A stretch of DNA of 18,278 nt from F1-60-MAGs149 sp032119475 (GCA_032119475.1 JAUMCA010000110.1:1-18278), one strand, 5' to 3'. Positions 1-7,368 are shown, numbered from the stretch's first letter. Notes: a model not told the origin generated them from the letters alone. Made by a program: numbers and translations.

Positions 1-1
1 C

Positions 2-892
2 CTCCAGGGCGGCATCCACCCCGGCTTCACGGGTGCGTGGTACCTCGACTGCCTGCGCGCGGTGAAGGCCGCGCAGCCCGAGATCCACGTGCACGCCTTC
101 TCGCCGCTCGAGATCTGGCAGGGCGCCGCGACGCTCGGCTGGTCCCTCGAGCGGTACCTGACCGAGCTGCGGGACGCGGGCCTCGGCAGCCTGCCCGGCA
201 CGGCCGCGGAGATCCTCGACGACGAGGTGCGCGCCGTCCTCTGCCCCGACAAGGTCTCGACCGACCAGTGGCTCGAGGTCATGCGCACCGCGCACGGCGT
301 GGGCCTGCGATCGACCGCGACCATCATGTTCGGCCACGTCGAGCGGCCCGTCCACGTGGCGCGCCACCTGCACCGGATCCGCGACCTGCAGGCCGAGACC
401 GGCGGCTTCACCGAGTTCGTGCCGCTGCCGTTCATCCCCGAGGAGGCGCCGATCGCGCTGAAGGGCCGCGCGCGCTACGGGCCGACCTTCGACGAGGTCG
501 TCGCGCTGCACGCCACCGCGCGGCTCGTGCTCGACCCCTTGATCCCGAACGTCCAGGTCTCGTGGGTGAAGCTCGGCCCGGCCGGGGCGCGCATCCTGCT
601 CGACGCGGGCGTCAACGACCTCGGCGGCACGCTGATGAACGAGTCGATCTCCCGCGCGGCCGGTGCGAGCCACGGCCAGGAGTGCCCGCCCGAGCGCATG
701 GAGGAGGTCATCCGCGCCGCCAACCGGACCCCCGTCCAGCGCACGACGCTCTACGACCATCCGGACCTCACGCAGGTGGAGCGGTCGTTCGACGCACCGG
801 AGCTGACGGACTCCACGCCGCCGCCGTACGACGACCAGGGGCTGATCAGGCCCGAGGTGCTGATCCGCCCCGGTCTCGCGCCCGCGCGCTGA
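2..892 (+). CDS. cofH: CofH / FbiC C-terminal half: F420 (FO) synthase radical-SAM subunit, 5'-truncated by window edge
   Basis: This is the C-terminal 296 residues of the radical-SAM enzyme that joins 5-amino-6-ribitylaminouracil to tyrosine, giving the precursor of FO, the chromophore of coenzyme F420. The frame is open from base 2 and begins LQGGIHPGFTGAWYLD, a CofH hallmark; the Cys-rich radical-SAM cluster lies outside the window. Further family landmarks are STATIMFGHVE, the FTEFVPLPFIPEEAP stretch, PNVQVSWVKLG, and the C-terminal MNESISRAAGASHGQ signature. Whether this is stand-alone CofH or the second half of a fused FbiC cannot be decided without upstream sequence. The 3' end overlaps the convergent PAP2 gene by 47 bp. 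Its presence means the host makes F420, which bears on the PNPOx-like gene at 4913. Confidence 0.93.
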   Translation, partial: LQGGIHPGFTGAWYLDCLRAVKAAQPEIHVHAFSPLEIWQGAATLGWSLERYLTELRDAGLGSLPGTAAEILDDEVRAVLCPDKVSTDQWLEVMRTAHGVGLRSTATIMFGHVERPVHVARHLHRIRDLQAETGGFTEFVPLPFIPEEAPIALKGRARYGPTFDEVVALHATARLVLDPLIPNVQVSWVKLGPAGARILLDAGVNDLGGTLMNESISRAAGASHGQECPPERMEEVIRAANRTPVQRTTLYDHPDLTQVERSFDAPELTDSTPPPYDDQGLIRPEVLIRPGLAPAR

Positions 893-1370
893 GCACGACC
901 GCGGCGGCGAGCAGCGCAACCGCCGCGCCGAGCAGCCAGCCCGCGAGGACGTCCGTCGGCCAGTGCACGCCGAGCACGAGACGGCTCGGGCCGAGCAGGA
1001 TCCCGATCGCGACCGCCGCCGCGCCGACGGCCCGCGGCAAGCGCCCGCCGACCGGCGCGCAGAGGAGGATGACGCCGAGCACGACCCACGTGTCGATGCC
1101 GGTCATCGCGTGGCCGGATGGGAACGACGGCGTCGTCAGGCTCAGCGCCGCGTCAGGCCACGTGGGCCGCGGTCGATCGACGAGCTGCTTCAGGGCGGTC
1201 TGCACGACGTAGCCGAGAGCGGCGCTCAGGAGGAGCCACTGCGCCCAGCGGCGATGGTCGCGCCACAGCAGCGCCACGGCGACGATCGCGACGAAGGCGC
1301 TCGCGACGTCGCGCGTGGCCGCGCCGAGGACCGACGCCACGTCGACGAGCCAGGCGGGTCCGCCGACCAC
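846..1370 (-). CDS. PAP2-family membrane phosphatase (start uncertain, N-terminus probably longer)
   Basis: This is a type 2 phosphatidic acid phosphatase superfamily membrane enzyme that would remove phosphate from lipid or undecaprenyl-type substrates. All three catalytic blocks are present, numbered from the GTG at 1370: KQLVDRPRP (61-69), PSGH (84-87, with the catalytic His) and SRLVLGVHWPTD (129-140, with the nucleophilic His and Asp). About four hydrophobic helices are visible from here. The frame stays open upstream to about 1544 and encodes another clear membrane helix at about 1410-1470 (VILAAILAALAVLLAIA). That helix belongs to the usual PAP2 topology, but no ATG, GTG or TTG precedes it, so the start is unresolved; a CTG at 1437-1439 (cag on +) is one option. 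The substrate cannot be told from sequence. The tail overlaps cofH by 47 bp. Confidence 0.85.
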   Translation of the reverse strand: MVGGPAWLVDVASVLGAATRDVASAFVAIVAVALLWRDHRRWAQWLLLSAALGYVVQTALKQLVDRPRPTWPDAALSLTTPSFPSGHAMTGIDTWVVLGVILLCAPVGGRLPRAVGAAAVAIGILLGPSRLVLGVHWPTDVLAGWLLGAAVALLAAAVVLSARARDRGGSAPRA

Positions 1371-1488
1371 GGCCGCGCCGACGTCGAGGTCGAACGTCGT
1401 CGGGCCGTGCCGCTGGGCGATCGCGAGCAGGACGGCCAGGGCGGCGAGGATCGCCGCGAGGATGACGAGCGCCCGGGGGCGCGGGGCG

Positions 1489-2895
1489 TCAGTCGACGCC
1501 CTGCTCCATCGACACGCCGAAGCCGGGCTCCGGCTCGTCGGTCACGTGGTCGGGCGCCGGGGCCGCGCCGCCGGGGCCGAGGTGGCCCTGGATCGACGGG
1601 CTCGAGGCGTCGAGCAGGCCCGCCGCCGCGTAGATCTCCAGCTTCTCGCGCGAGTCCTGGATGTCGAGGTTGCGCATCGTCAGCTGGCCGATGCGGTCCA
1701 GCGGCCCGAAGGCGCTCTCCGACTTCTCCATGCTGAGGCGCTCGGGGTGGTAGGTCAGGTTCGGGCTGTCGGTGGCGACGACCGTGTAATCCTCGCCGCG
1801 CCGCAGCCGCACGGTCACCTCGCCGGTGATCGCCCGGCCGACCCAGCGCTGCAGGCTCTCGCGCAGCATCAGCGCCTGCGGGTCGAACCAGCGCCCCTCG
1901 TAGAGCAGGCGGCCGAGCCGGCGGCCCTGCTCGCGGTAGGCGTCGATCGTGCCCTCGTTGTGGATGCCGTTGACGAGCCGCTCGTAGGCGAGGAAGAGGA
2001 GCGCCATGCCGGGCGCCTCGTAGATGCCGCGGCTCTTCGCCTCGATGATGCGGTTCTCGATCTGGTCGGACATGCCGAGCCCGTGGCGCCCGCCGATCGC
2101 GTTGGCCTCCATCACGAGCGCGACCTGGTCGGCGAACTCGACGCCGTTGATCGCGACGGGCCAGCCCTCGTGGAAGCGGATCGTGACGTCCTCGGGCGTG
2201 ATCGCGACGCCCTCGTCCCAGTGCCGCACGCCCATGATCGGCTGGACGATGTCCATCGACTCGTGGAGGAACTCGAGCCGCTTGGCCTCGTGCGTCGCGC
2301 CCCAGATGTTCGCGTCCGTCGAGTACGCCTTCTCCACGCTGTCGCGGTACGGCAGGTCGTGGGCGACCAGCCACTCGCTCATCTCCCTGCGCCCGCCCAG
2401 CTCGTCCACGAACTGCTGGTCGAGCCACGGCTTGTAGACGCGCAGTCCCTGGTTGACGAGCAGGCCGTAGCGGTAGAAGCGCTCGATGTCGTTGCCCTTG
2501 TAGGTCGAGCCATCGCCCCAGATCGACACGCCGTCCTCGCGCATCGCGGCGACGAGCATCGTCCCCGTCACCGCGCGGCCGAGCGGCGTCGTATTGAAGT
2601 ACGTGCGCCCGCCGCTCGCGATGTGGAACGCGCCGCACTGCAGCGCGACCAGGCCCTCGCGGACCAGCTCGACGCGGCAGTCGACGAGCCGCGCGGCCTC
2701 CGCGCCGTACTGGAGCGCGCGGCTGGGGACGTCGTCGAGGTCCGGCTCGTCGTACTGCCCGAGGTTCGCCGTGTAGGCGTACGGGATGCCGCCCTTGTCG
2801 CGCATCCAGGCGACGGCGGCGGATGTGTCGAGGCCGCCGGAGAAGGCGATGCCGATCTTCTCGCCGACGGGCAGGGAGGTCAGGACGATGGCCAC
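1489..2895 (-). CDS. argG: Argininosuccinate synthase
   Basis: This enzyme ligates citrulline and aspartate with ATP in the penultimate step of arginine synthesis; it is cytosolic. The product is 468 residues, close to the longer E. coli-like ArgG subtype (about 447) rather than the ~400-residue form. The PP-loop ATP site SGGLDTS is at residues 19-25. Other family landmarks are YTANLGQYDEPD, FNTTPLGRAVTGT, WGDGSTYKGNDIERFYRYG and SDQIENRIIEAKSRGIYEAPG. The start is the GTG at 2895, which sits 6 nt after a TAGCGT -10 box with no Shine-Dalgarno sequence, so the mRNA is probably leaderless. The preceding EamA gene ends only 9 bp upstream. No other arginine gene is in the window. Confidence 0.96.
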   Translation of the reverse strand: MAIVLTSLPVGEKIGIAFSGGLDTSAAVAWMRDKGGIPYAYTANLGQYDEPDLDDVPSRALQYGAEAARLVDCRVELVREGLVALQCGAFHIASGGRTYFNTTPLGRAVTGTMLVAAMREDGVSIWGDGSTYKGNDIERFYRYGLLVNQGLRVYKPWLDQQFVDELGGRREMSEWLVAHDLPYRDSVEKAYSTDANIWGATHEAKRLEFLHESMDIVQPIMGVRHWDEGVAITPEDVTIRFHEGWPVAINGVEFADQVALVMEANAIGGRHGLGMSDQIENRIIEAKSRGIYEAPGMALLFLAYERLVNGIHNEGTIDAYREQGRRLGRLLYEGRWFDPQALMLRESLQRWVGRAITGEVTVRLRRGEDYTVVATDSPNLTYHPERLSMEKSESAFGPLDRIGQLTMRNLDIQDSREKLEIYAAAGLLDASSPSIQGHLGPGGAAPAPDHVTDEPEPGFGVSMEQGVD

Positions 2896-2901
2896 TGCGT
2901 A

Positions 2902-2907
2902 ACGCTA
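2902..2907 (-). promoter_or_regulatory. -10 element of argG (leaderless type)
   Basis: TAGCGT reads on the minus strand 6 nt before the argG GTG. Its TAG is also the stop codon (2905-2907) of the upstream EamA gene. No clear -35 was seen. Confidence 0.6.
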
Positions 2908-3870
2908 CCTGCGTTCGACCTCGATGAGCGGCGCCACCGGGTCGACGAGCTCCAGCCTGCGGATCGTGCGCGTCCGCGCGCGCTCGACGACGGCCACCGC
3001 CACGACCGTGACGAGGATGCCGAGCACCTGCACGGGAGCGAGGTCCTGGCCGAGCAGGATCCACGCGAACAGCGCGCCGAAGACCGGCTCCGCCATGGAG
3101 AACATGCTGGCCGCGCCGGCACCGATCCGGGCCGACCCGGCCAGCACGACGGCGAACGACAGCACCGCACCGACCAGGATCGTCCACGCGATCGCGCTCC
3201 ACAGCGGCAGCGCGATGTCGACGCCGCCGGTGAAGGCCACGGTGTCGCCCATGCGGTCCCACGGCACGGTCCAGGCGGGCACGACGACGAACCACGCCAC
3301 GGCGGCCACGAGGATCGGCGCCCCGGCGCGCGCCAGCGCGCCGACGCCCTGCGGCTGCCGCGGACTCGCGATCAGCATGACCGCGAACGTCAGCATCGTC
3401 GCGATCCCGAGGGCGAGCCCGGTGGCCGACACGCCGTCGACGCCACGGCCGCCGAGCACCGCGAGCGCGAGGCCGCCGACCGCGACGACCATGGCGGCGT
3501 AGGCGTAGAGCGGCAGGCGCTCACCGGCCCGCACTCGCTGGTACAGCGCGACGACCAGCGGGGCGACGTAGGACAGCACCAGCGCGAGCGCGATGTCCAT
3601 CCGGCTGATCGTCTGGAAGTAGAGGCCCTGCGAGCCGAAGACGCCGACCAGCGCGTAGACCAGGACCGGCAGGAGCATCGCCCGCGTGTAGCCGCGGCGC
3701 GCGCGGATCACAAAGGGCAGGAGCAGCAGCGCCCCGCCGTAGGTGCGGACCGCCGCCACCTGGGAGGCGTCGAGCCCGCCCTCCATCGCCAGCCGGGCGA
3801 AGACGCCCGTCGACGCGAACATCGAGGCCGCGACGATGCAGAGCAGGGCACCGAGGACGCGATCCGACAC
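2905..3870 (-). CDS. EamA/DMT-family transporter (paralog 1)
   Basis: This is a ten-helix inner-membrane protein of the drug/metabolite transporter superfamily, which exports or imports small metabolites; its substrate is unknown. The product is 321 residues with two EamA repeats, roughly 5-145 and 155-300. The family signature AEPVFGALFAWILLG is near residue 270. The residue after LLG is Gln where many EamA proteins have Glu (LGE). All three EamA proteins in this window share this, which supports common descent. The start is GTG 3870, the first in-frame start after the neighbouring gene's stop and just before a hydrophobic helix. A TAGGGT box lies 8 nt upstream. It lies 11 bp after paralog 2 and 9 bp before argG in the same direction. 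Confidence 0.9.
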   Translation of the reverse strand: MSDRVLGALLCIVAASMFASTGVFARLAMEGGLDASQVAAVRTYGGALLLLPFVIRARRGYTRAMLLPVLVYALVGVFGSQGLYFQTISRMDIALALVLSYVAPLVVALYQRVRAGERLPLYAYAAMVVAVGGLALAVLGGRGVDGVSATGLALGIATMLTFAVMLIASPRQPQGVGALARAGAPILVAAVAWFVVVPAWTVPWDRMGDTVAFTGGVDIALPLWSAIAWTILVGAVLSFAVVLAGSARIGAGAASMFSMAEPVFGALFAWILLGQDLAPVQVLGILVTVVAVAVVERARTRTIRRLELVDPVAPLIEVERR

Positions 3871-3878
3871 GGCGCCGA

Positions 3879-3884
3879 ACCCTA
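3879..3884 (-). promoter_or_regulatory. -10 element of EamA paralog 1
   Basis: TAGGGT reads on the minus strand 8 nt before the GTG at 3870. Its TAG is the stop codon (3882-3884) of EamA paralog 2. The spacing is slightly longer than for the other leaderless starts here, so confidence is lower. Confidence 0.45.
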
Positions 3885-4856
3885 CCGGTGGTCCGCGTCG
3901 AGCACCGGCACGCCATCCGCCGCCAAGGTGGCGGGGTGCGGGCGGCGCAGGCGTATCCGCGCACGCTCGACGACGGCGACCCCGGCGATTGTCGCCCCGA
4001 TGCCGACGACCTGGACCGGCTCCAGCACCTGCCCGAGCAGCACCCACGCGATCAGCGACCCGATCACGGGCTCGATCATGCCGATCATGCTCGCCGCACC
4101 CGCGCCGATGCGCTGCGTGCCGGCGATGACGACGACGAACGGCAGGGCGGATCCGAGCAGCGCGACCCAGGCGAGCGCCGACCACACCGGCACGTCGACC
4201 GCGAGCACCCCGTCCAGCGACACCGGTACGTCCAGGATGCCGGCCGGCAGGGCCCAGAACGGGGCGAGCGGGATGTACAGGACGGCCGCCACGACGATCG
4301 TGGCGCCCGTGCTCGCCAACGGCCCGACCTCGCGGGGGAGGCGCGTGGCGAGGATGATCTGCATCGCGAAGGTGACCATCACGAATGCGGCGAGCGCGAG
4401 GCCGGCGATCGAGACGTCGTCGATGCCGCCGCTCGTGGCGAGGACGGCGACCGCCACGCCGCCGACCGCCAGCAGCATCGCGCCGTACGCGTACCGCGGC
4501 AGGCGCACGCCCAGGTGGATGCGCTCGTAGGCCGCGACGAGCAGCGGGGCGAGGAACACGATCACGAGGGCGAGGGCGATGTCGATGCGGCTGATCGCCT
4601 CGAAGTACGCGCTCTGCGAGGCCACCACCCCGATGCCGGCGTACAGGATGATCGGCACCAGACTGCGTCGCCGGAACGAGCGCAGCGCGAGGAGCACGAA
4701 CGGCAGCAGGATGACGGCCCCCGCGTACGCGCGGAACGCGGCGAAGTCGAGGGGCGCCATGCCGCCGTCGATCGCGATCGCACCGACGATGCCGGCCATC
4801 GCGAACAGCGGCGCCGCGATCACGCAGAGGAGGTAGCCGGCGCGGCGGGAGCCCAC
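3882..4856 (-). CDS. EamA/DMT-family transporter (paralog 2)
   Basis: This is a second ten-helix small-metabolite transporter of about 324 residues with two EamA repeats; its substrate is unknown. It aligns along its length with paralog 1, for example ISRIDIALALVI against ISRMDIALALVL, and RIGAGAASMIGMIEPVIGS against RIGAGAASMFSMAEPVFGA. The GTG at 4856 is preferred because a CAGAAT box (4863-4868, minus strand) lies exactly 6 nt upstream. The more distal GTG at 4895 would add 13 polar residues (starting MTPDRRSDRQNADV) and lies almost on the divergent promoter. A basic C-terminal tail (RIRLRRPHPATL) follows the last helix. It is divergent from the PNPOx-like gene. Confidence 0.9.
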   Translation of the reverse strand: MGSRRAGYLLCVIAAPLFAMAGIVGAIAIDGGMAPLDFAAFRAYAGAVILLPFVLLALRSFRRRSLVPIILYAGIGVVASQSAYFEAISRIDIALALVIVFLAPLLVAAYERIHLGVRLPRYAYGAMLLAVGGVAVAVLATSGGIDDVSIAGLALAAFVMVTFAMQIILATRLPREVGPLASTGATIVVAAVLYIPLAPFWALPAGILDVPVSLDGVLAVDVPVWSALAWVALLGSALPFVVVIAGTQRIGAGAASMIGMIEPVIGSLIAWVLLGQVLEPVQVVGIGATIAGVAVVERARIRLRRPHPATLAADGVPVLDADHR

Positions 4857-4862
4857 GTCGGC

Positions 4863-4868
4863 ATTCTG
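4863..4868 (-). promoter_or_regulatory. Possible -10 element of EamA paralog 2
   Basis: CAGAAT on the minus strand lies 6 nt before the GTG at 4856. It deviates from TANNNT at the first base but has the same spacing as the other leaderless starts in the window. Confidence 0.4.
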
Positions 4869-4900
4869 CCGGTCGCTGCGACGATCCGGCGTCACGCCGA

Positions 4901-4906
4901 TAGGCT
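4901..4906 (+). promoter_or_regulatory. -10 element of PNPOx-like gene (leaderless type)
   Basis: TAGGCT lies 6 nt before the ATG at 4913, with no Shine-Dalgarno sequence in between. Confidence 0.6.
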
Positions 4907-4912
4907 CCCGCC

Positions 4913-5347
4913 ATGCCCGACTTCTCCCGCGACGAGTGCCTCGACTTCCTCCGGTCGTGGCCGAGCCGACTCGCCCACGTCGCGACCGTCCGCCCGGACG
5001 GCACCACCATGAGCGTGCCCGTCTGGTACCGCATCGACGCGTCCGACGACCTCCTGATCTGGTCGGGCACGCAGCGCACGTGGGTGCAGCGGGTCCAGCG
5101 GAGCGGCCACCTCTCGCTCAGCGTGGCGGAGGAGGGCTTCCCCCTGCGGGGCGTGATGGCGGGTGGCCCGGCGGAGGTACAGGAGGCGGGCGCCGGCCCC
5201 ATCGACGTGCTCGCGGAGCGCGAGCGCATCATCGCCCGCTACGTGATGGAGCACCTCGTCCCGTCGTACACCGCGAGCCGCGACGCGTACCGCGCGATCG
5301 TCCGCGTCCGCCTCGAGCGGCTGTCGGGCTGGACGTTCGCCCCGTAG
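4913..5347 (+). CDS. PNPOx-like split-barrel oxidoreductase (F420- or FMN-dependent, PPOX class)
   Basis: This 144-residue protein has the split beta-barrel fold of pyridoxamine-5'-phosphate oxidase-like proteins. In F420-producing actinobacteria many such proteins use F420H2 (the FDOR group). The opening RLAHVATVRPDGTTMSVPVWY is the diagnostic first barrel strand pair of that group. It is followed by IWSGTQRTWVQRVQRSGHLSLSV, which corresponds to the cofactor phosphate-binding region, and the strand GVMAGGPAEVQE. The cofactor cannot be assigned with certainty from sequence. The cofH gene 4 kb to the left shows the cell can make F420, which makes that cofactor plausible. The start ATG has a leaderless -10 box. 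It interrupts a run of three EamA genes on the other strand and ends 3 bp from the convergent third one. Confidence 0.85.
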   Translation: MPDFSRDECLDFLRSWPSRLAHVATVRPDGTTMSVPVWYRIDASDDLLIWSGTQRTWVQRVQRSGHLSLSVAEEGFPLRGVMAGGPAEVQEAGAGPIDVLAERERIIARYVMEHLVPSYTASRDAYRAIVRVRLERLSGWTFAP

Positions 5348-5350
5348 GGC

Positions 5351-6316
5351 TCAGCGATCCACGGGCACGTCGGACGGAGCGCCCGCCCGAATGCGCGCGT
5401 GCTCCACGACGATGATCGCGAGGACGGTGACCATGATGCCGACCGCCTGCAGCGGCGCGAGCGCCTGGGCCAAGAGCGCCCACGCGACGATCGCCCCGAG
5501 CACCGGCTCGGCCATGCCGACCACGCTCGATGCGCCGGCTCCGATGATGCTCGTGCCGCCGATCCAGGTGACGAAGATGCCGACGGAGCCGACCAGGATC
5601 ATGAAGGCGATCGCGGTCCACAGCGGGAGGGAGAACCCGAGCCGCCCGACGAACGTGGCCGTCTCGTCGAGGCGATCGAACGGCAGCGTCCACGGCGGCA
5701 CGATCGGCAGCCATGCGGCGGCCGCGAACAGCATCGCGAGCCCGGTGCGCGCGAGCGGTGCGACCTCCCGCGGCAGGTGGGCCGCCTGGATCACCGAGAC
5801 CGCGTAGGCGATCATCGACAGCACCGCGAAGACGGCGCCGATCAGGGAGATGCCGCCGACGCTCGCCCCGCCCGCCACCGCCAGCGCGACGCCGGCGACG
5901 GCCACGAGGACGGCGCCGTTCGCGTAGCGCGGCAGTCGCTCGCCGAGCCGGACGCGCTGGTAGACCGCCACCGCGAGCGGCGCGGTGAAGATGATCACGA
6001 GCACGACGGCGACGTCGGCCTGCGAGAAGGCGATGAACGCCGTGCCCTGGCCGATCACCAGCCCGACCACGCCGAACAGCGCGAACGGGATGATCCACGC
6101 GCGCCGGAACGAGCGCAGCGCGGAAAGCGAGAAGACCAGGAGCAGGAACCCAGCGCCGTAGATGCGCATCGCCGAGAGCACGAGCGGACTGATGCCGACG
6201 TCGATGATCATCGTCGCAGTCGCGATGTTGAACGCGGCGAACAGCGCCGACAGGAACACCAGCACGTAGCCGACGACGGCGAGGTTGCCGGAGCGCGGGG
6301 TCGCGGGGGCTGCCAC
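5351..6316 (-). CDS. EamA/DMT-family transporter (paralog 3)
   Basis: This is the third ten-helix DMT-superfamily transporter, 321 residues with two EamA repeats and unknown substrate. Landmarks shared with the other two are SQADVAVVLVIIFTAPLAVAVYQRVRLGERLPRYA and the second-repeat GAGASSVVGMAEPVLGAIVAWALLAQ, again with Gln where many family members have Glu. An upstream in-frame start at 6430 exists but would add an Arg-rich 38-residue extension and run through the divergent promoter. GTG 6316 gives the normal family length and has TACGGT exactly 6 nt upstream. The stop is 3 bp from the convergent PNPOx-like gene, leaving no room for a separate terminator. Confidence 0.9.
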   Translation of the reverse strand: MAAPATPRSGNLAVVGYVLVFLSALFAAFNIATATMIIDVGISPLVLSAMRIYGAGFLLLVFSLSALRSFRRAWIIPFALFGVVGLVIGQGTAFIAFSQADVAVVLVIIFTAPLAVAVYQRVRLGERLPRYANGAVLVAVAGVALAVAGGASVGGISLIGAVFAVLSMIAYAVSVIQAAHLPREVAPLARTGLAMLFAAAAWLPIVPPWTLPFDRLDETATFVGRLGFSLPLWTAIAFMILVGSVGIFVTWIGGTSIIGAGASSVVGMAEPVLGAIVAWALLAQALAPLQAVGIMVTVLAIIVVEHARIRAGAPSDVPVDR

Positions 6317-6322
6317 GGCGGC

Positions 6323-6328
6323 ACCGTA
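6323..6328 (-). promoter_or_regulatory. -10 element of EamA paralog 3 (leaderless type)
   Basis: TACGGT on the minus strand lies 6 nt before the GTG at 6316. It is back to back with the plus-strand box at 6381 across a 76-bp intergenic region. Confidence 0.6.
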
Positions 6329-6380
6329 CAGCGGCCGCGGTCGTACGTGCCTATGGCTGGCAGACCACCCGTCGGCGGCG

Positions 6381-6386
6381 TACGCT
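6381..6386 (+). promoter_or_regulatory. -10 element of the pentapeptide-repeat gene (leaderless type)
   Basis: TACGCT lies 6 nt before the ATG at 6393. CTGGCA at 6357-6362, 18 nt upstream, is a weak candidate -35. Confidence 0.6.
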
Positions 6387-6392
6387 CCGCGC

Positions 6393-7349
6393 ATGCGACG
6401 CCCGTCCCCGGCCCTCGTAGTCGCAGTCATCGCGCTGTTCGTCGCGTTGGGCGGGACCAGCTACGCGGTGACCGCGCTGCCGAAGAACTCCGTCGGCGCG
6501 AAACAGCTCAAGCGCAACGCCGTGACCGGGGTGAAGGTGCGGAACGGCTCGCTGACGGCGGACGACTTCAAGGCGGGAACGCTCCTCCAGGGTCCGAAGG
6601 GCGATGCTGGCGCGACGGGCCCGAGGGGCGCGCCGGGCGAGCGGGGCGAGCAGGGCGAGCAGGGAGCCACGGGCGCACGGGGGCCGGCGGCCACGCTCGC
6701 CCAGGACTGCACGGTCGACCCGTACCCCGGAGCCAACCTCGCCGGCTGCACGCTCACCGGCGGATGGACGTCGGAGCTCTACGAGGGACGCTCGCTGAGC
6801 GGCGTCAACCTCGCACAGGCCACCGCGTCGGGCGCGAAGCTCGACGATGCCACCCTGGTCGGCGCCAACCTCGCCGACGCGACGCTCGACATCCTGGACT
6901 TCGCCGACGGGAACGCCAGCGGCGTCTGGGCGCCCAGCGTGTCCCTCAGGTACCTCGCCGGCAGCCGCGCGACGTTCACGCTGGCGAACCTGGAGTACGC
7001 CGACCTGACCATGGCCGGCCTCGGCAACGCGAACCTCCACCGTGCCCGTCTGTTCGGCGCGAACCTCTCGGACGGCTACCTCTCCGGTGCGACCCTGTCG
7101 CACGCCGATCTCGAATCGGCGAACCTCGGCGGTGCGATCCTCTCGAACGCGGACCTCACGAACGCCCGTCTGGTGAACGCGGTCGCGACCGGCGCCACCC
7201 TCTCCGGGGCGCAGCTCGCCGGCGCGAACCTGAGCGGTGCCAACTTCAGCGGCGCGACCGGCACCCCCAACGTCGCAGGTGCGACGTTCTCCGCCACCAC
7301 CCGCTGCCCCAACGGCAGCCTGTGGACCTCGGGAACCTGCGGCTGGTAG
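6393..7349 (+). CDS. Secreted or anchored protein: collagen-like tract followed by pentapeptide repeats
   Basis: This 318-residue protein has a clear modular order. Residues 7-28 form a signal or anchor helix (ALVVAVIALFVALGG). Residues 29-62 are the ALPKNSVGAKQLKRNAV module, which I know as a common N-terminal block of Thermoleophilia surface proteins. Residues 67-98 are about ten Gly-x-y collagen-like triplets (GPKGDAGATGPRGAPGERG and so on). Residues 110-300 are pentapeptide repeats (A[N/D]LSGA type), which fold as a right-handed beta-helix. Four Cys (106, 119, 305, 316) flank the repeat region and could form disulfides outside the cell. ATG 6393 places the hydrophobic segment at the N-terminus and has a leaderless -10 box. 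The function is unknown; a cell-surface structural or adhesive role is inferred. Confidence 0.85.
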   Translation: MRRPSPALVVAVIALFVALGGTSYAVTALPKNSVGAKQLKRNAVTGVKVRNGSLTADDFKAGTLLQGPKGDAGATGPRGAPGERGEQGEQGATGARGPAATLAQDCTVDPYPGANLAGCTLTGGWTSELYEGRSLSGVNLAQATASGAKLDDATLVGANLADATLDILDFADGNASGVWAPSVSLRYLAGSRATFTLANLEYADLTMAGLGNANLHRARLFGANLSDGYLSGATLSHADLESANLGGAILSNADLTNARLVNAVATGATLSGAQLAGANLSGANFSGATGTPNVAGATFSATTRCPNGSLWTSGTCGW

Positions 7350-7356
7350 CGCGCGC

Positions 7357-7362
7357 TAGCCT
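7357..7362 (+). promoter_or_regulatory. -10 element of the MaoC gene (leaderless type)
   Basis: TAGCCT lies 6 nt before the ATG at 7369 and 7 bp after the stop of the previous gene. Confidence 0.6.
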
Positions 7363-7368
7363 GCCGCC

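Noticed and set aside
1226..3295. 689-codon open frame on the minus strand across argG
   Set aside because: It is in another frame of the argG strand, its translation is Arg/Ala/Gly-rich without domains, and argG explains the region.
1315..4530. 1071-codon open frame on the plus strand
   Set aside because: It is antisense to argG and two EamA genes; high GC removes stops from shadow frames. The translation is Asp/His/Arg-rich low complexity.
6590..7300. DNA-level tandem repeats or CRISPR-like array in 6590-7300
   Set aside because: The periodicity is at protein level (Gly-x-y and pentapeptide codons); units are not identical and there are no spacers.
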